A DNA stretch of 64,000 nt, taken from Orlajensenia flava (GTDB lineage Bacteria > Actinomycetota > Actinomycetes > Actinomycetales > Microbacteriaceae). Within the stretch, counting starts at the first letter, position 1; each line of letters begins with the position of its first letter. The notes under the pieces were generated by a model that was given only the letters and a program-made list of their open reading frames with translations, had not been told where the DNA came from and ran no database searches. Made by a program: the position numbers and the translations under genes. Location of the stretch: the NCBI RefSeq assembly GCF_004801905.1, contig NZ_SSSN01000002.1, forward strand, positions 62,001-126,000. The letters run 5' to 3'. Shown here piece after piece: positions 45,920 through 54,226 of the stretch.

Positions 45920-47347
45920 CTATTCCCGGCCCCGTTCCGCCAGGACGGCGGCGCGCAGTACAGCCAAGCCTTCAGCGAGAGCGGTGTCGGTCGGAGCCGC
46001 GTAGCCGATTACCAACCCGGGCGACGCGTGGGTCTCGTCGATGGTGTAGTCGGCGAGGTCGGCCACCGCGACGCCGGCCGCCCGCGACCGGTTGCGGACC
46101 CGCGCTGCGGCATCGGCAGACTCGAGGGTGAGCACGGCGTGCAGACCGCCGTCGAGCCCGGTGAGACGAGTGCCCGGAAGCCCCCCGAGAGCGGCGATGA
46201 CCAAGCCACGGCGATGAGCGTAATCCCGACGGGCTGCCGCGATGTGCCGCCGGACCGCGCCGCTCTCGAGCAGGTCGGCGATCGCCTCCTGCGCGATTCC
46301 GGGTACGGGACAGGTCGCATCGTCGCGGATCCGCCGGATGGCCTCGTGCAGCATTGTCCGGCGCGGCAGCAGGATGTAGCCGAGCCTGAGCCACGGGGTG
46401 AGCACCTTGGAGAAGCTTCCGACGAGGGCTACGCGCTCGCCGCGATCGAGCGACGCCAGGGCGGGAAGGACGGGCGCGCCGTGGCGGAACTCACTGTCGT
46501 AGTCGTCCTCGATGACGAGGGCGTCGTGCCGTTCCGCCCAGTCGAGGACGGCGACGCGCGCCGAGACGGGCAAGCGCCCGCCGAGCGGATACTGATGGCT
46601 CGGGGTGAGAACGACGGCGTGCGGCGCAGGATCGATGGCCTCGAGCAGGTCGACCCTCATCCCGTCGTCGTCGACGGGAACGCCCACCGCGCTGCCGCCG
46701 AACCGCACGATGGCCCGCCGCGTCGCCGGATAGCCCGGATCTTCCACGGCGATCGCCGGATCGCCGGGACGCAGCGATCGGATGGCGAGGGTGAGCAGCA
46801 TGATCGCCTCGCTCGTTCCGGCGGTGACGAGGACGTCCGAGGCGTCGCATGAGACGCCGCGGGCGTGCCTGACGTGCTCGGCGATCTGCTCCCTCAGCCG
46901 GAGCAGACCCCGGTCGTCGGTCTCCGCTGACGGCACCGCACGGGCCGCCGCAGAGCGCCAGGCCGCACGCCAGGCACCTTCATCGAGCCGCGTCATCGAC
47001 GGGAACCCGGGCAGCAGGTCGATGCGAGCCGATGCCCGGGTTGGTGAGTCGGGCAGCGACCGGCGGCGGCGGGGTGACGCCGAGCGGTCCACGACGGCGA
47101 CGCGAGCGACGGACCCTTGCGACACGTCGAGGTAGCCCTCCCCAGCGAGGTGCTCGAATGCGCGCACGACCACCCCGCGGGAGACGCCGAGTGCACCGGC
47201 CAACGCGCGGGATGACGGGACGGCGTCGCCGCCTTGAGCGCGCCCCGAGAGGATGGCCTCGCGCATCCTGACGGCGACCTGATCGCTGAGGGTCTGCTGC
47301 CGGGCGCGATCGAGGGGAACGGATGGGTCTCCGAGCTGCTCGTGCAT
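45920..47347 (-). CDS. MocR/PdxR-type GntR regulator with aminotransferase-like domain
   Basis: 475 residues. A GntR wHTH (20-90) with VAVRMREAILSGRAQGGDAV and SRALAGALGVSRGVVVRAFE is fused to a fold-type I aminotransferase domain (110-475), where the PLP lysine lies in LVGSFSKVLTPWLRLGYI. Proteins of this type, such as PdxR and GabR, sense PLP. The divergent neighbour is a pyridoxamine-phosphate-oxidase-like gene, so it probably regulates B6 or amine metabolism. GGGGAG precedes ATG 47347. Confidence 0.93.
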   Translation of the reverse strand: MHEQLGDPSVPLDRARQQTLSDQVAVRMREAILSGRAQGGDAVPSSRALAGALGVSRGVVVRAFEHLAGEGYLDVSQGSVARVAVVDRSASPRRRRSLPDSPTRASARIDLLPGFPSMTRLDEGAWRAAWRSAAARAVPSAETDDRGLLRLREQIAEHVRHARGVSCDASDVLVTAGTSEAIMLLTLAIRSLRPGDPAIAVEDPGYPATRRAIVRFGGSAVGVPVDDDGMRVDLLEAIDPAPHAVVLTPSHQYPLGGRLPVSARVAVLDWAERHDALVIEDDYDSEFRHGAPVLPALASLDRGERVALVGSFSKVLTPWLRLGYILLPRRTMLHEAIRRIRDDATCPVPGIAQEAIADLLESGAVRRHIAAARRDYAHRRGLVIAALGGLPGTRLTGLDGGLHAVLTLESADAAARVRNRSRAAGVAVADLADYTIDETHASPGLVIGYAAPTDTALAEGLAVLRAAVLAERGRE

Positions 47348-47356
47348 AGCTCCCCT

Positions 47357-47405
47357 GACTGGTCTCATCGAATGCTACTCGACTGGACTTCTCAAAGGAC
47401 CAGTC
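47357..47405. promoter_or_regulatory. Candidate MocR operator repeats
   Basis: Direct repeats GACTGGTC (47357-47364) and GACTGGAC (47381-47388) plus an inverted copy GACCAGTC (47398-47405), in the 77-bp gap between the MocR gene and its divergent target. Combined direct and inverted repeats fit the head-to-tail dimer binding of MocR/GabR/PdxR proteins. Confidence 0.55.
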
Positions 47406-47424
47406 GATCCACCACGCTGGAGTC

Positions 47425-48075
47425 ATGGACTCCCTCCCCACCTCCGTGGACACGACCCTCAACCGCATGCCCGACCGCCAGGTGCTCGACCGCGCAGCCC
47501 TCCACGCCCTCCTCGACGAGGAACTCATCGCGCACGTTTCCGCGGTGGTGCGGGGCCAGGCGCTCACGATCCCGATGGCGTTCGCGCGGGACGGCGACGG
47601 CATCCTGCTGCACCTCTCGACGGGCGCAGGGACGGCACTCCGGGCGGGCGGCGACGCGACACCGCTCACCGTGAGCGTGTGCGCCGTCGATGCCCTCGTG
47701 TACGCCACGACGCTCTACGACAGCAGCATGAACTACCGCAGTGCCGTGATCCACGGCGTCCCCGAGGCGCTCCACGGCTCCGCGAAGGAGGCTGCTCTCG
47801 CCGTCATCGCCGACAAGCTCATGCCCGGCCGAGCCGCCGAGGTGCCCGAGAACTCCCGTCGAGAGCTCGCGGGAACGCTCGTCCTGCGCGTCCCCATCAC
47901 GACGGTGAGCATGAAGGCCCGCGCGGGAGACCCGAGCGAGAGCGATCGCCTGGACGATGGAGCATGGGCGGGTCTGCTGCCGGCCGTGCGGACCTGGGGA
48001 GCGCCCGTCACGGCCTCATTCACGCCGGCAGGCATCGCGTCCCCTCCGTCGGTGACGGGCCGTAGCTCGGGCTGA
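47425..48075 (+). CDS. Pyridoxamine 5'-phosphate oxidase-like flavoprotein
   Basis: 216 residues. A PNPOx-like split barrel with DRAALHALLDEELIAHVSAV, TLYDSSMNYRSAVIHG and STGAGTALRAGG. Classified with FMN-binding actinobacterial nitroreductase/PNPOx-like proteins; true pyridoxamine phosphate oxidase activity is uncertain. Divergent from the MocR gene across a repeat-bearing spacer, so it is the likely regulated target. Confidence 0.87.
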   Translation: MDSLPTSVDTTLNRMPDRQVLDRAALHALLDEELIAHVSAVVRGQALTIPMAFARDGDGILLHLSTGAGTALRAGGDATPLTVSVCAVDALVYATTLYDSSMNYRSAVIHGVPEALHGSAKEAALAVIADKLMPGRAAEVPENSRRELAGTLVLRVPITTVSMKARAGDPSESDRLDDGAWAGLLPAVRTWGAPVTASFTPAGIASPPSVTGRSSG

Positions 48076-48100
48076 TGGCGCCGGGTGCTTGGATGGAGGC

Positions 48101-49372
48101 ATGAGCGCTTCCGACACGTACATCGACGGTTTCTCCGAGTTCCTGCAGGCGTCACCGTCGTCGTACCACGCCGCCGAGGAGGTCGCGCGGGCGCTCGAGG
48201 AACGCGGATTCACGCGCCTCGACGAGGCCGACGACTGGGCGGCGGATGCCGGCCGCTGGGTCATCGTCCGCGACGGGGCGGTGCTGGCGTGGGCGGTGCC
48301 GGACGGCGCTGGCGCGCTGACGCCGTTCCGCATCATCGGCGCACACACCGACTCGCCGGGCTTCAAGCTGAAGCCGCATCCCTCGACCGCGACGCGCGGC
48401 TGGCTGCAGGCGGGCGTGGAGATCTACGGAGGCCCGCTGCTGAACTCCTGGCTCGACCGCGAGCTCGAGCTCGCCGGCCGCATCGTCACCGCCGACGGAT
48501 CGCAGCACCTCGTCCGAACCGGGCCGCTGCTGCGCATCCCGCAACTGGCGATCCACCTCGACCGCGGCGTGAACGACGGTCTCGCGCTCGACAAGCAGCG
48601 GCACACGCAGCCGGTCTGGGGCGTGGGCGACGGATCGGGCGCCGACATCCTCGAGCACCTCGCCGGTATCGCGGGCATCGACGCGGTCGACATCGCGGGC
48701 TACGACCTGCTCACGGTCGACGCCGCCGCGCCGGCGCGCTTCGGCCTGGACGGCGCGCTGTTCGCGGCGGGACGGATGGACAACCTCACCTCGGTCCACG
48801 CGGGTTTGGTGGCGCTCGCCGCTGCGCCGGACGACGCCGCCCACATCAGCGTGCTCGCGGCGTTCGACCACGAGGAACTCGGCAGTGAATCGCGCTCAGG
48901 AGCGAGTGGACCTGTTCTCGAGGACCTGCTCGCGCGCATCAGCGCCGGACTCGGGGCATCCGTCACCGAACGCCTGCGGGCGTTGTCCGCGTCGTGGTGC
49001 GTCTCATCCGATGCCGGCCACGCGGTGCACCCGAACTACCCCGAGCGGCACGATCCGGTCAATCAGCCCGTCCCGGGCGGTGGACCGCTGCTCAAGCTGA
49101 ATGCGAACCAGCGCTACGCGACGGATGCGGTCGGCTCGGCGCTGTGGCTTCGAGCCTGCGCGGCGGCTGACGTGCCGTTCCAGGAGTTCGTGTCGAACAA
49201 CACGGTGCCGTGCGGATCGACCATCGGTCCGCTGACCGCCACCCGCCTCGGCATCCGTACAGTCGACGTCGGCCCGGCGCTGCTCTCGATGCACTCGGCG
49301 CGCGAGCTCGCCGACGTCGACGACCTGCACGCGCTCACGCTCGCCCTCACCGCGTTCCTCGCCGGCGCCTGA
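48101..49372 (+). CDS. M18-family aminopeptidase
   Basis: 423 residues. Metal ligands are seen in IGAHTDSPGFKLKP, GRMDNLTSVHAGL (catalytic Asp), FDHEELGSES (Glu-Glu) and the C-terminal VGPALLSMHSAREL. VHPNYPERHDPVNQP is the substrate-loop hallmark of M18 aspartyl/glycyl aminopeptidases. These dodecameric zinc enzymes remove N-terminal Asp or Glu from peptides. I chose ATG 48101; the overlapping TTG 48089 is less likely. TTGGAT is six bases upstream. Confidence 0.93.
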   Translation: MSASDTYIDGFSEFLQASPSSYHAAEEVARALEERGFTRLDEADDWAADAGRWVIVRDGAVLAWAVPDGAGALTPFRIIGAHTDSPGFKLKPHPSTATRGWLQAGVEIYGGPLLNSWLDRELELAGRIVTADGSQHLVRTGPLLRIPQLAIHLDRGVNDGLALDKQRHTQPVWGVGDGSGADILEHLAGIAGIDAVDIAGYDLLTVDAAAPARFGLDGALFAAGRMDNLTSVHAGLVALAAAPDDAAHISVLAAFDHEELGSESRSGASGPVLEDLLARISAGLGASVTERLRALSASWCVSSDAGHAVHPNYPERHDPVNQPVPGGGPLLKLNANQRYATDAVGSALWLRACAAADVPFQEFVSNNTVPCGSTIGPLTATRLGIRTVDVGPALLSMHSARELADVDDLHALTLALTAFLAGA

Positions 49373-49402
49373 GGGCTGCAGTGAGGCACCGCGTCAGAGC
49401 GC

Positions 49403-49675
49403 TCAGCCGGTGATCTCGAACGACCCTGAGCCCTGCGTCGCAACATCGTCGACGGTCACCCCCGTGACGGATGCGCCGCGCGGCCCGTGGCGGAGCCACT
49501 CGACCATGCTTGCCACGGCGTCGTCGCCGCCCTCGACCTCCGCCTCGACGGTGTCGTCGGGGCGGTTGCGCACCCAGCCGCTCACCCCGAGGCGCTGTGC
49601 CTCGGTCCGCGCCCAGTAGCGGAACCCCACTCCTTGAACGGTGCCCTCGACCACGACTCTCCGGCGAATAGCCAT
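49403..49675 (-). CDS. acyP: Acylphosphatase
   Basis: 90 residues, the usual length. The catalytic Arg and Asn lie in VQGVGFRYWARTEAQRLGV and SGWVRNRPDDTVEAEVEG, the family signature. It hydrolyses acyl phosphates such as 1,3-bisphosphoglycerate or carbamoyl phosphate. The long open frame upstream is not coding; ATG 49675 gives the expected N-terminus (MAIRRRVVVEG). Convergent with the M18 gene. Confidence 0.93.
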   Translation of the reverse strand: MAIRRRVVVEGTVQGVGFRYWARTEAQRLGVSGWVRNRPDDTVEAEVEGGDDAVASMVEWLRHGPRGASVTGVTVDDVATQGSGSFEITG

Positions 49676-49771
49676 GACCCCATCCTGCTCCTGCTGAGGT
49701 TGGCAGGGAATCGAGGTGGGATGGCGGCTCCTCCCTGAACGATCCGTCGTCGCCGTCGCCACAATGGACGC

Positions 49772-50254
49772 ATGAGCATCACCGAGACCATCACCGAGAC
49801 CGAGACCGCGATCGACACGGACGCGGCCGTCAGGCACTTCCGCGCGAAGCTCGCGTTCGAGACCGATGCGAGCGATGTCTACGCCGACCAGCAGTCCGGT
49901 GCGGAGTTCGTGCTCGTCGACACCCGCAGTCAGGCGGCCTGGGACCAGGGGCACGCGGTCGGCGCGGTTCACCTGCCCACCCGTCAGATCGAGGCCGAGG
50001 TGCCCGGGCGCTATCCGGCCGGCACCCGCTTCGTGGTGTACTGCTGGAGTCCGGGGTGCAACGGCGGCGACAAGGCGGCGCTCGCGCTCTCCCTGCTGGG
50101 CTACGAGGTTCGGCTGATGATCGGCGGATTCGAATACTGGGCGCGCGAGGGCTACCCCGTCGGCACCGCGCTCGGCACCGTCCGCCGGGACGTCGACGAA
50201 CTGGTCGGTCCTCGAGCGGCCGGCTGGTCCTCATCGGTCAGCTGCGACTGCTGA
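49772..50254 (+). CDS. Single-domain rhodanese-like protein
   Basis: 160 residues. The rhodanese domain (35-150) has LVDTRSQAAWDQGHAVGAVH and active-site Cys 91 in YCWSPGCNGGDKAA, an extended loop with a second Cys at residue 96, suggesting a redox or persulfide relay. The N-terminus is Thr/Glu-rich. CACAAT lies six bases before ATG 49772. It precedes the type III PKS gene by 65 bp; a role in that pathway is not supported by sequence. Confidence 0.88.
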   Translation: MSITETITETETAIDTDAAVRHFRAKLAFETDASDVYADQQSGAEFVLVDTRSQAAWDQGHAVGAVHLPTRQIEAEVPGRYPAGTRFVVYCWSPGCNGGDKAALALSLLGYEVRLMIGGFEYWAREGYPVGTALGTVRRDVDELVGPRAAGWSSSVSCDC

Positions 50255-50308
50255 TAGCAGCACCGCCGACGACGGACAACCACCGGGAATGGTTCACGAC
50301 GGCATGCC

Positions 50309-50314
50309 TAGACT
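50309..50314 (+). promoter_or_regulatory. -10 element for the type III PKS operon
   Basis: TAGACT, five bases before ATG 50320. Likely promoter of the PKS/methyltransferase/monooxygenase operon with a leaderless start. Confidence 0.4.
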
Positions 50315-50319
50315 GAGCC

Positions 50320-51450
50320 ATGACCGTCACGCTGAGAGCGATCCGCACCGCCGTCCCGCCCACCGTCCTCGTGCAGGAACAGGTGCGCGACGTCTTCGCC
50401 GCTCAGCCTGGCCTCAGCAGGCTCGCCCAGCGCATCGTGCCGACCTCGTTCAACGTGTCGGGCATCGACACCCGCTACAGCGTCATCGATGAGCTCACCT
50501 TCAACGAGGTCGAGGGCGAGCGGCAGTTCTTCGACCCCGAGAGCGGCGAGCTGCTCATGCCCGGCACTCGGGCGCGCAACGAGCTCTACATCCGGGAAGC
50601 CACGAAGCTCTACGTCGAGGCCGGGCGGGCGGCCATCGACGCCCTCGAGGACGTCTCGATCGAGGACGTGACCCACGTCATCACCGTCAGCTGCACCGGC
50701 TTCTACGCTCCCGGCCCCGACTACATGCTCGTGCGCGAGCTCGGACTCAAGCCATCCGTGCAGCGCTACCACCTCGGCTTCATGGGCTGCTACGCCACCA
50801 TGCCGGCCCTTCGAACGGCGAAGCAGTTCGTCGAGGCGGACCCCGACGCAGTGGTCCTGGTCGTCAGCGCTGAGCTCTGCACGCTGCACCTGCGCAGCTC
50901 GAACGATCCCGACACCATCGTGGCGAGCTCCCTCTTCGCGGATGGGGCCGGAGCCGGCATCGTCAGCTCCCGGAAGCCGCTTCCGGGGGAGACCGCGCTC
51001 GCCCTCGATCGCTTCGAGACCGTCATCACCCCGGTGGGCGAGGCCGACATGGCGTGGAAGATCGGCGACAACGGCTTCGAGATGATCCTCTCCACGTACG
51101 TGCCGCACATCATCGACGAGCACATCGAGAGCGCCATCGCGCCGCTGCTCGCCCCGGAGCCCGATCTCGTCTCCGACCCGGCCGCCGCCGTCGACCACTG
51201 GGCGATCCACCCGGGCGGCCGAAGCATCCTGGACAAGGTCGAGGCGAAGATGCAGCTCTCCGAGCAGCAGCTCGTTCCCTCCCGCGAGACGCTGCGCGAC
51301 TACGGCAACATGTCCAGCGCGACGATCGCCTTCGTGCTCCGTCACATCGTCGAGGGCGGGGCATCCGACGGCGAGCGGGTGCTGGCCATGGCCTTCGGAC
51401 CCGGACTCACCGTCGAGACGGGGATCATGACGGTGCTCGTCGGATCGTGA
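50320..51450 (+). CDS. Type III polyketide synthase (chalcone/stilbene synthase family)
   Basis: 376 residues, thiolase fold. Catalytic Cys 157 in HLGFMGCYATMPALR, His 297 in DHWAIHPGGRS and Asn 330 in DYGNMSSATIAF are all present. GTRARNELYIREATKL and VVSAELCTLHLRSS are typical of bacterial alkylresorcinol or alkylpyrone synthases. It condenses malonyl-CoA units onto a fatty acyl starter. First gene of a three-gene operon followed by a methyltransferase (GTGA overlap) and a flavin monooxygenase, parallel to srsA-srsB-srsC of Streptomyces griseus. Confidence 0.94.
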   Translation: MTVTLRAIRTAVPPTVLVQEQVRDVFAAQPGLSRLAQRIVPTSFNVSGIDTRYSVIDELTFNEVEGERQFFDPESGELLMPGTRARNELYIREATKLYVEAGRAAIDALEDVSIEDVTHVITVSCTGFYAPGPDYMLVRELGLKPSVQRYHLGFMGCYATMPALRTAKQFVEADPDAVVLVVSAELCTLHLRSSNDPDTIVASSLFADGAGAGIVSSRKPLPGETALALDRFETVITPVGEADMAWKIGDNGFEMILSTYVPHIIDEHIESAIAPLLAPEPDLVSDPAAAVDHWAIHPGGRSILDKVEAKMQLSEQQLVPSRETLRDYGNMSSATIAFVLRHIVEGGASDGERVLAMAFGPGLTVETGIMTVLVGS

Positions 51451-52193
51451 GCGACGACAGCACAGGACGCGGATGGGGGTGGGTTGCGCCCCTGCGGCGC
51501 GGCTCGCTGAGCGCGCGCGACACCGCGGTCGTGGAACTGATGGACGATCCGGACTGCGACCCGCACCGGCTCGAGCGCACGTATGCGGAGTTCCCGGTCA
51601 TCAACGCGGTCTTCTCCGGTTGGGCACGCACCTACCGGCGTTTCGTGCGTCCGATGCTCTCCACGACCGCTCCCACCCGCGTGCTCGACATCGGTTCGGG
51701 CGGCGGGGATCTCGCCCGAGCCCTGGCCGGGTGGGCGCGCCGCGACGGCCTGCGGATGCGGGTGGTGGCCAGCGACCCCGACCCGCGCGCGCTCGCGTAT
51801 GTGCGCAACCTGCCCCCGGCCGAAGGCGTCGATTACCGCGACGAGTTGAGCAGCGACCTGCTCGCAGCGGGGGAGCGGTTCGACCTCGTGGTCTCCAATC
51901 ACGTTGTCCACCACCTCGACGCGCCCCAATTGGCCGACCTCCTGCACGACAGCGAGCGGCTCGCACCGGTCTCGCTGCACGCTGACATCACGCGGGGACG
52001 GCTCGCATATGCCGGATTCGGCATGTTGACGTGGCCCTTCTTCCGCGACTCGCTCATCCGAGAGGACGGGCTGGGGTCGATCCGCAGGTCGCACCGGCCA
52101 GCCGAGCTGGAGCGCGTCATTCCCGAGGGCTGGAGCGCGCTTCCGCAGGGGCCGTTCCGGTACCTCCTCGCGCACGGGATTCCGCGTGGCTGA
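51447..52193 (+). CDS. Class I SAM methyltransferase of the PKS operon
   Basis: 248 residues, GTG start overlapping the PKS stop. Rossmann methyltransferase with motif I VLDIGSGGGDLARAL and post-motif III LVVSNHVVHHLDAPQLADLL. Unlike SrsB of the Streptomyces resorcinol cluster, which is a membrane-bound isoprenylcysteine-type methyltransferase, this is a soluble class I enzyme. It probably O- or C-methylates the polyketide product, or acts in an equivalent step. Eight-base overlap with the next gene. Confidence 0.9.
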   Translation: MSDDSTGRGWGWVAPLRRGSLSARDTAVVELMDDPDCDPHRLERTYAEFPVINAVFSGWARTYRRFVRPMLSTTAPTRVLDIGSGGGDLARALAGWARRDGLRMRVVASDPDPRALAYVRNLPPAEGVDYRDELSSDLLAAGERFDLVVSNHVVHHLDAPQLADLLHDSERLAPVSLHADITRGRLAYAGFGMLTWPFFRDSLIREDGLGSIRRSHRPAELERVIPEGWSALPQGPFRYLLAHGIPRG

Positions 52194-53295
52194 CGTCGCC
52201 GTGGTGGGGGCCGGTCCGGTCGGCATGGTGACGGCGGCACTCCTGGCGGCCCGGGGCATGGATGTCGAGATCATCGAGCAGCGGGAGGCACCGTCGCCGC
52301 ACTCGCGCGCGATCGGCATCCACCCGCCCGCCATCGAGGCGCTGCATCGCGCCGGTGTCGCCGTCGACGCGATCGCGCGGGGCGTCCGCATCGAGAGTGG
52401 CGAGGTGCGGTGCGACGGGCGGGTGCTGGGGAGCATGTCGTTCGCGACAGCCGGTGGCGCCTACCCCTTCGTTCTCTCGCTACCCCAGCGGCAGACGGAG
52501 GAACTCCTGCGGAGCCGGCTGGGCGAACTCGGGGTTCCGGTTCGCCAAGGTCGCGTGAGCGGGCTGCGTCCGGGCCGCGACGGCGTGACCCTGTCCGTCG
52601 ACGGGGTGGAGATCGGCGCGCGCATCGTGGTAGGCGCGGACGGCACCCGGAGTGCCACACGGGCCGCCGCCGGAATCGCCTGGCGGCCGAGCGGGAGGAC
52701 CGTCGACTACGTGATGGCCGACTATCCCGATGACACCGATCACGGATCGACGGCCGTCCTGTTCTTCGAGCGCGGTGGGGTCGTCGAGTCGTTCCCCCTG
52801 CCGGACGGCCGTCGCCGCTGGGTGGCGATGACCGATCGGGACTGGTCCAGTGCATCCAGCGACGAACTCGCCGCTCTCATCGCCGACCGCACCGGGCATC
52901 GCCCCGTGGGAGGCGATGCGGTGAGCGGATTCCGGGTCCGTCAGCACCTCGCCGATCGGCTGCTGTCCGGCCGCGTCGTTCTGGTCGGGGATTCCGCGCA
53001 CGAGATCAGTCCGATCGGCGGGCAGGGGATGAATCTCGGCTGGCTCGACGCGGTTGCCTTGGCCCCCGCCATCGAGGCCGAACTTCGGCACGCGGATGCC
53101 GCGGCACTGCTTCGCTACGCCACCTCGCGGCGGCGATCGGCGGTCGTCGCCTCTCGGCAGGCGGCGTTCAACATGTCGATGGGCATGCCTGCGCGCGGCG
53201 CCCGGCTCGTGGGGCGCAACGCCGCCGTGCGCGCCCTCGCGGTTCCTCCCGCGAAGGCGCTCGTCGCCCGGGCCTTCACGATGCGGTGGTTGTGA
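52186..53295 (+). CDS. Class A flavin-dependent monooxygenase of the PKS operon
   Basis: 369 residues, GTG start at 52186 overlapping the methyltransferase stop by 8 bp. The FAD Rossmann motif is VVGAGPVGMVTAALLAARGM, the DG motif is VGADGTRSATR and the GD motif is VVLVGDSAHEISPIGGQG. Enzymes of this type hydroxylate phenolic rings, as SrsC does. It would convert an alkylresorcinol to a hydroquinone or quinone. Its last 20 bp overlap the convergent rhodanese gene. Confidence 0.92.
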   Translation: MADVAVVGAGPVGMVTAALLAARGMDVEIIEQREAPSPHSRAIGIHPPAIEALHRAGVAVDAIARGVRIESGEVRCDGRVLGSMSFATAGGAYPFVLSLPQRQTEELLRSRLGELGVPVRQGRVSGLRPGRDGVTLSVDGVEIGARIVVGADGTRSATRAAAGIAWRPSGRTVDYVMADYPDDTDHGSTAVLFFERGGVVESFPLPDGRRRWVAMTDRDWSSASSDELAALIADRTGHRPVGGDAVSGFRVRQHLADRLLSGRVVLVGDSAHEISPIGGQGMNLGWLDAVALAPAIEAELRHADAAALLRYATSRRRSAVVASRQAAFNMSMGMPARGARLVGRNAAVRALAVPPAKALVARAFTMRWL

Positions 53296-54160
53296 CCAGT
53301 ACGGCGTCGGGGTCGGCCGACCACTCGGTGCGCGATCCGTCGTAGACGCGCACGTCGGATGCCCCCTGCGCCGTCAGCGCGAGTGCGCCGAGGCTGGCGA
53401 GGATGCCCGCGGCGCAGTAGAGGATGACGGGCCCGTCCGTGGGGATCTCGGCGGTGCGCGCGGCAAGCGCGTCGCCTGATCTCAGCAGGTTCGAATCGCG
53501 GTCGACGAGGAGCGCCGCCGGCACGTTGAGGCTGCCCGGGATGTGGCCAGCTCGTCGACCCGATGGCACGATCTCTCCGCGGTAGTCGGCAGCGGGCAGC
53601 GAGCAGACCAGGGTGGCGGGGTCCCGGCCGTCGAGCACCGCCTCGACGTCGGCCTTGTCCGCCCAGAACCCGGGCAGTCGCGCAGGTTCGAATGCCGTGC
53701 GCACAGCAGATGCCGCGACGTGCCCGGTCTCGACCGGCAGCCCGGCCGCCTTCCACGCGGTGAAACCGCCGTCGAGCACGGCGACGGATGCGAGGTCGAA
53801 CGAACGCAGCAGCCACCACAGGCGGGCGGCGAAGCGACCGTTGACGGTGTCGTAGACGACCACCCGCGAATCGGCGCTGATCCCGACAGCGCCCGCGGCA
53901 TCCCGCACCCGATCGGAGTCCGGGAGGGTGAACGGGAAACGTCCGTCCTGGTCTGAGAACTCCTCCAGCAGGTCGGCGAACACCGCGCGGGGGATGTGCC
54001 CGTCGATGAGGTATGGATCGTAACCGCTCAGCCAGGTCGATCCGCCGAACGGCGCCGTGATCAGCAACGCCGTCGCGTCGAGCACGACGAGGTCGTCGGA
54101 CCCGAGGTGGTCGGCCAGCCACTGCGTCGACACGAGCGGCGTCGGAAGAAGAGACGTCAT
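53276..54160 (-). CDS. Two-domain sulfurtransferase (rhodanese)
   Basis: 294 residues. Two rhodanese domains, with PLVSTQWLADHLGSDDLVVL at the start and the active-site Cys of the second domain in ILYCAAGILASLGA, a loop variant (CAAGIL) unlike either thiosulfate (CRKG) or mercaptopyruvate (CGSG) forms. Sulfur donor is therefore unknown. ATG 54160 has TAGCGT seven bases upstream. Third sulfurtransferase in the window. Confidence 0.9.
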   Translation of the reverse strand: MTSLLPTPLVSTQWLADHLGSDDLVVLDATALLITAPFGGSTWLSGYDPYLIDGHIPRAVFADLLEEFSDQDGRFPFTLPDSDRVRDAAGAVGISADSRVVVYDTVNGRFAARLWWLLRSFDLASVAVLDGGFTAWKAAGLPVETGHVAASAVRTAFEPARLPGFWADKADVEAVLDGRDPATLVCSLPAADYRGEIVPSGRRAGHIPGSLNVPAALLVDRDSNLLRSGDALAARTAEIPTDGPVILYCAAGILASLGALALTAQGASDVRVYDGSRTEWSADPDAVLVTTTAS

Positions 54161-54167
54161 GTCCACA

Positions 54168-54173
54168 ACGCTA
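54168..54173 (-). promoter_or_regulatory. -10 element for the 54.1-kb sulfurtransferase
   Basis: TAGCGT seven bases before ATG 54160, no Shine-Dalgarno. Confidence 0.4.
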
Positions 54174-54226
54174 AGCACGGCCGTTGCGGTGCGCGACGGT
54201 GGACGCAACGGGACGTCACAGATACC

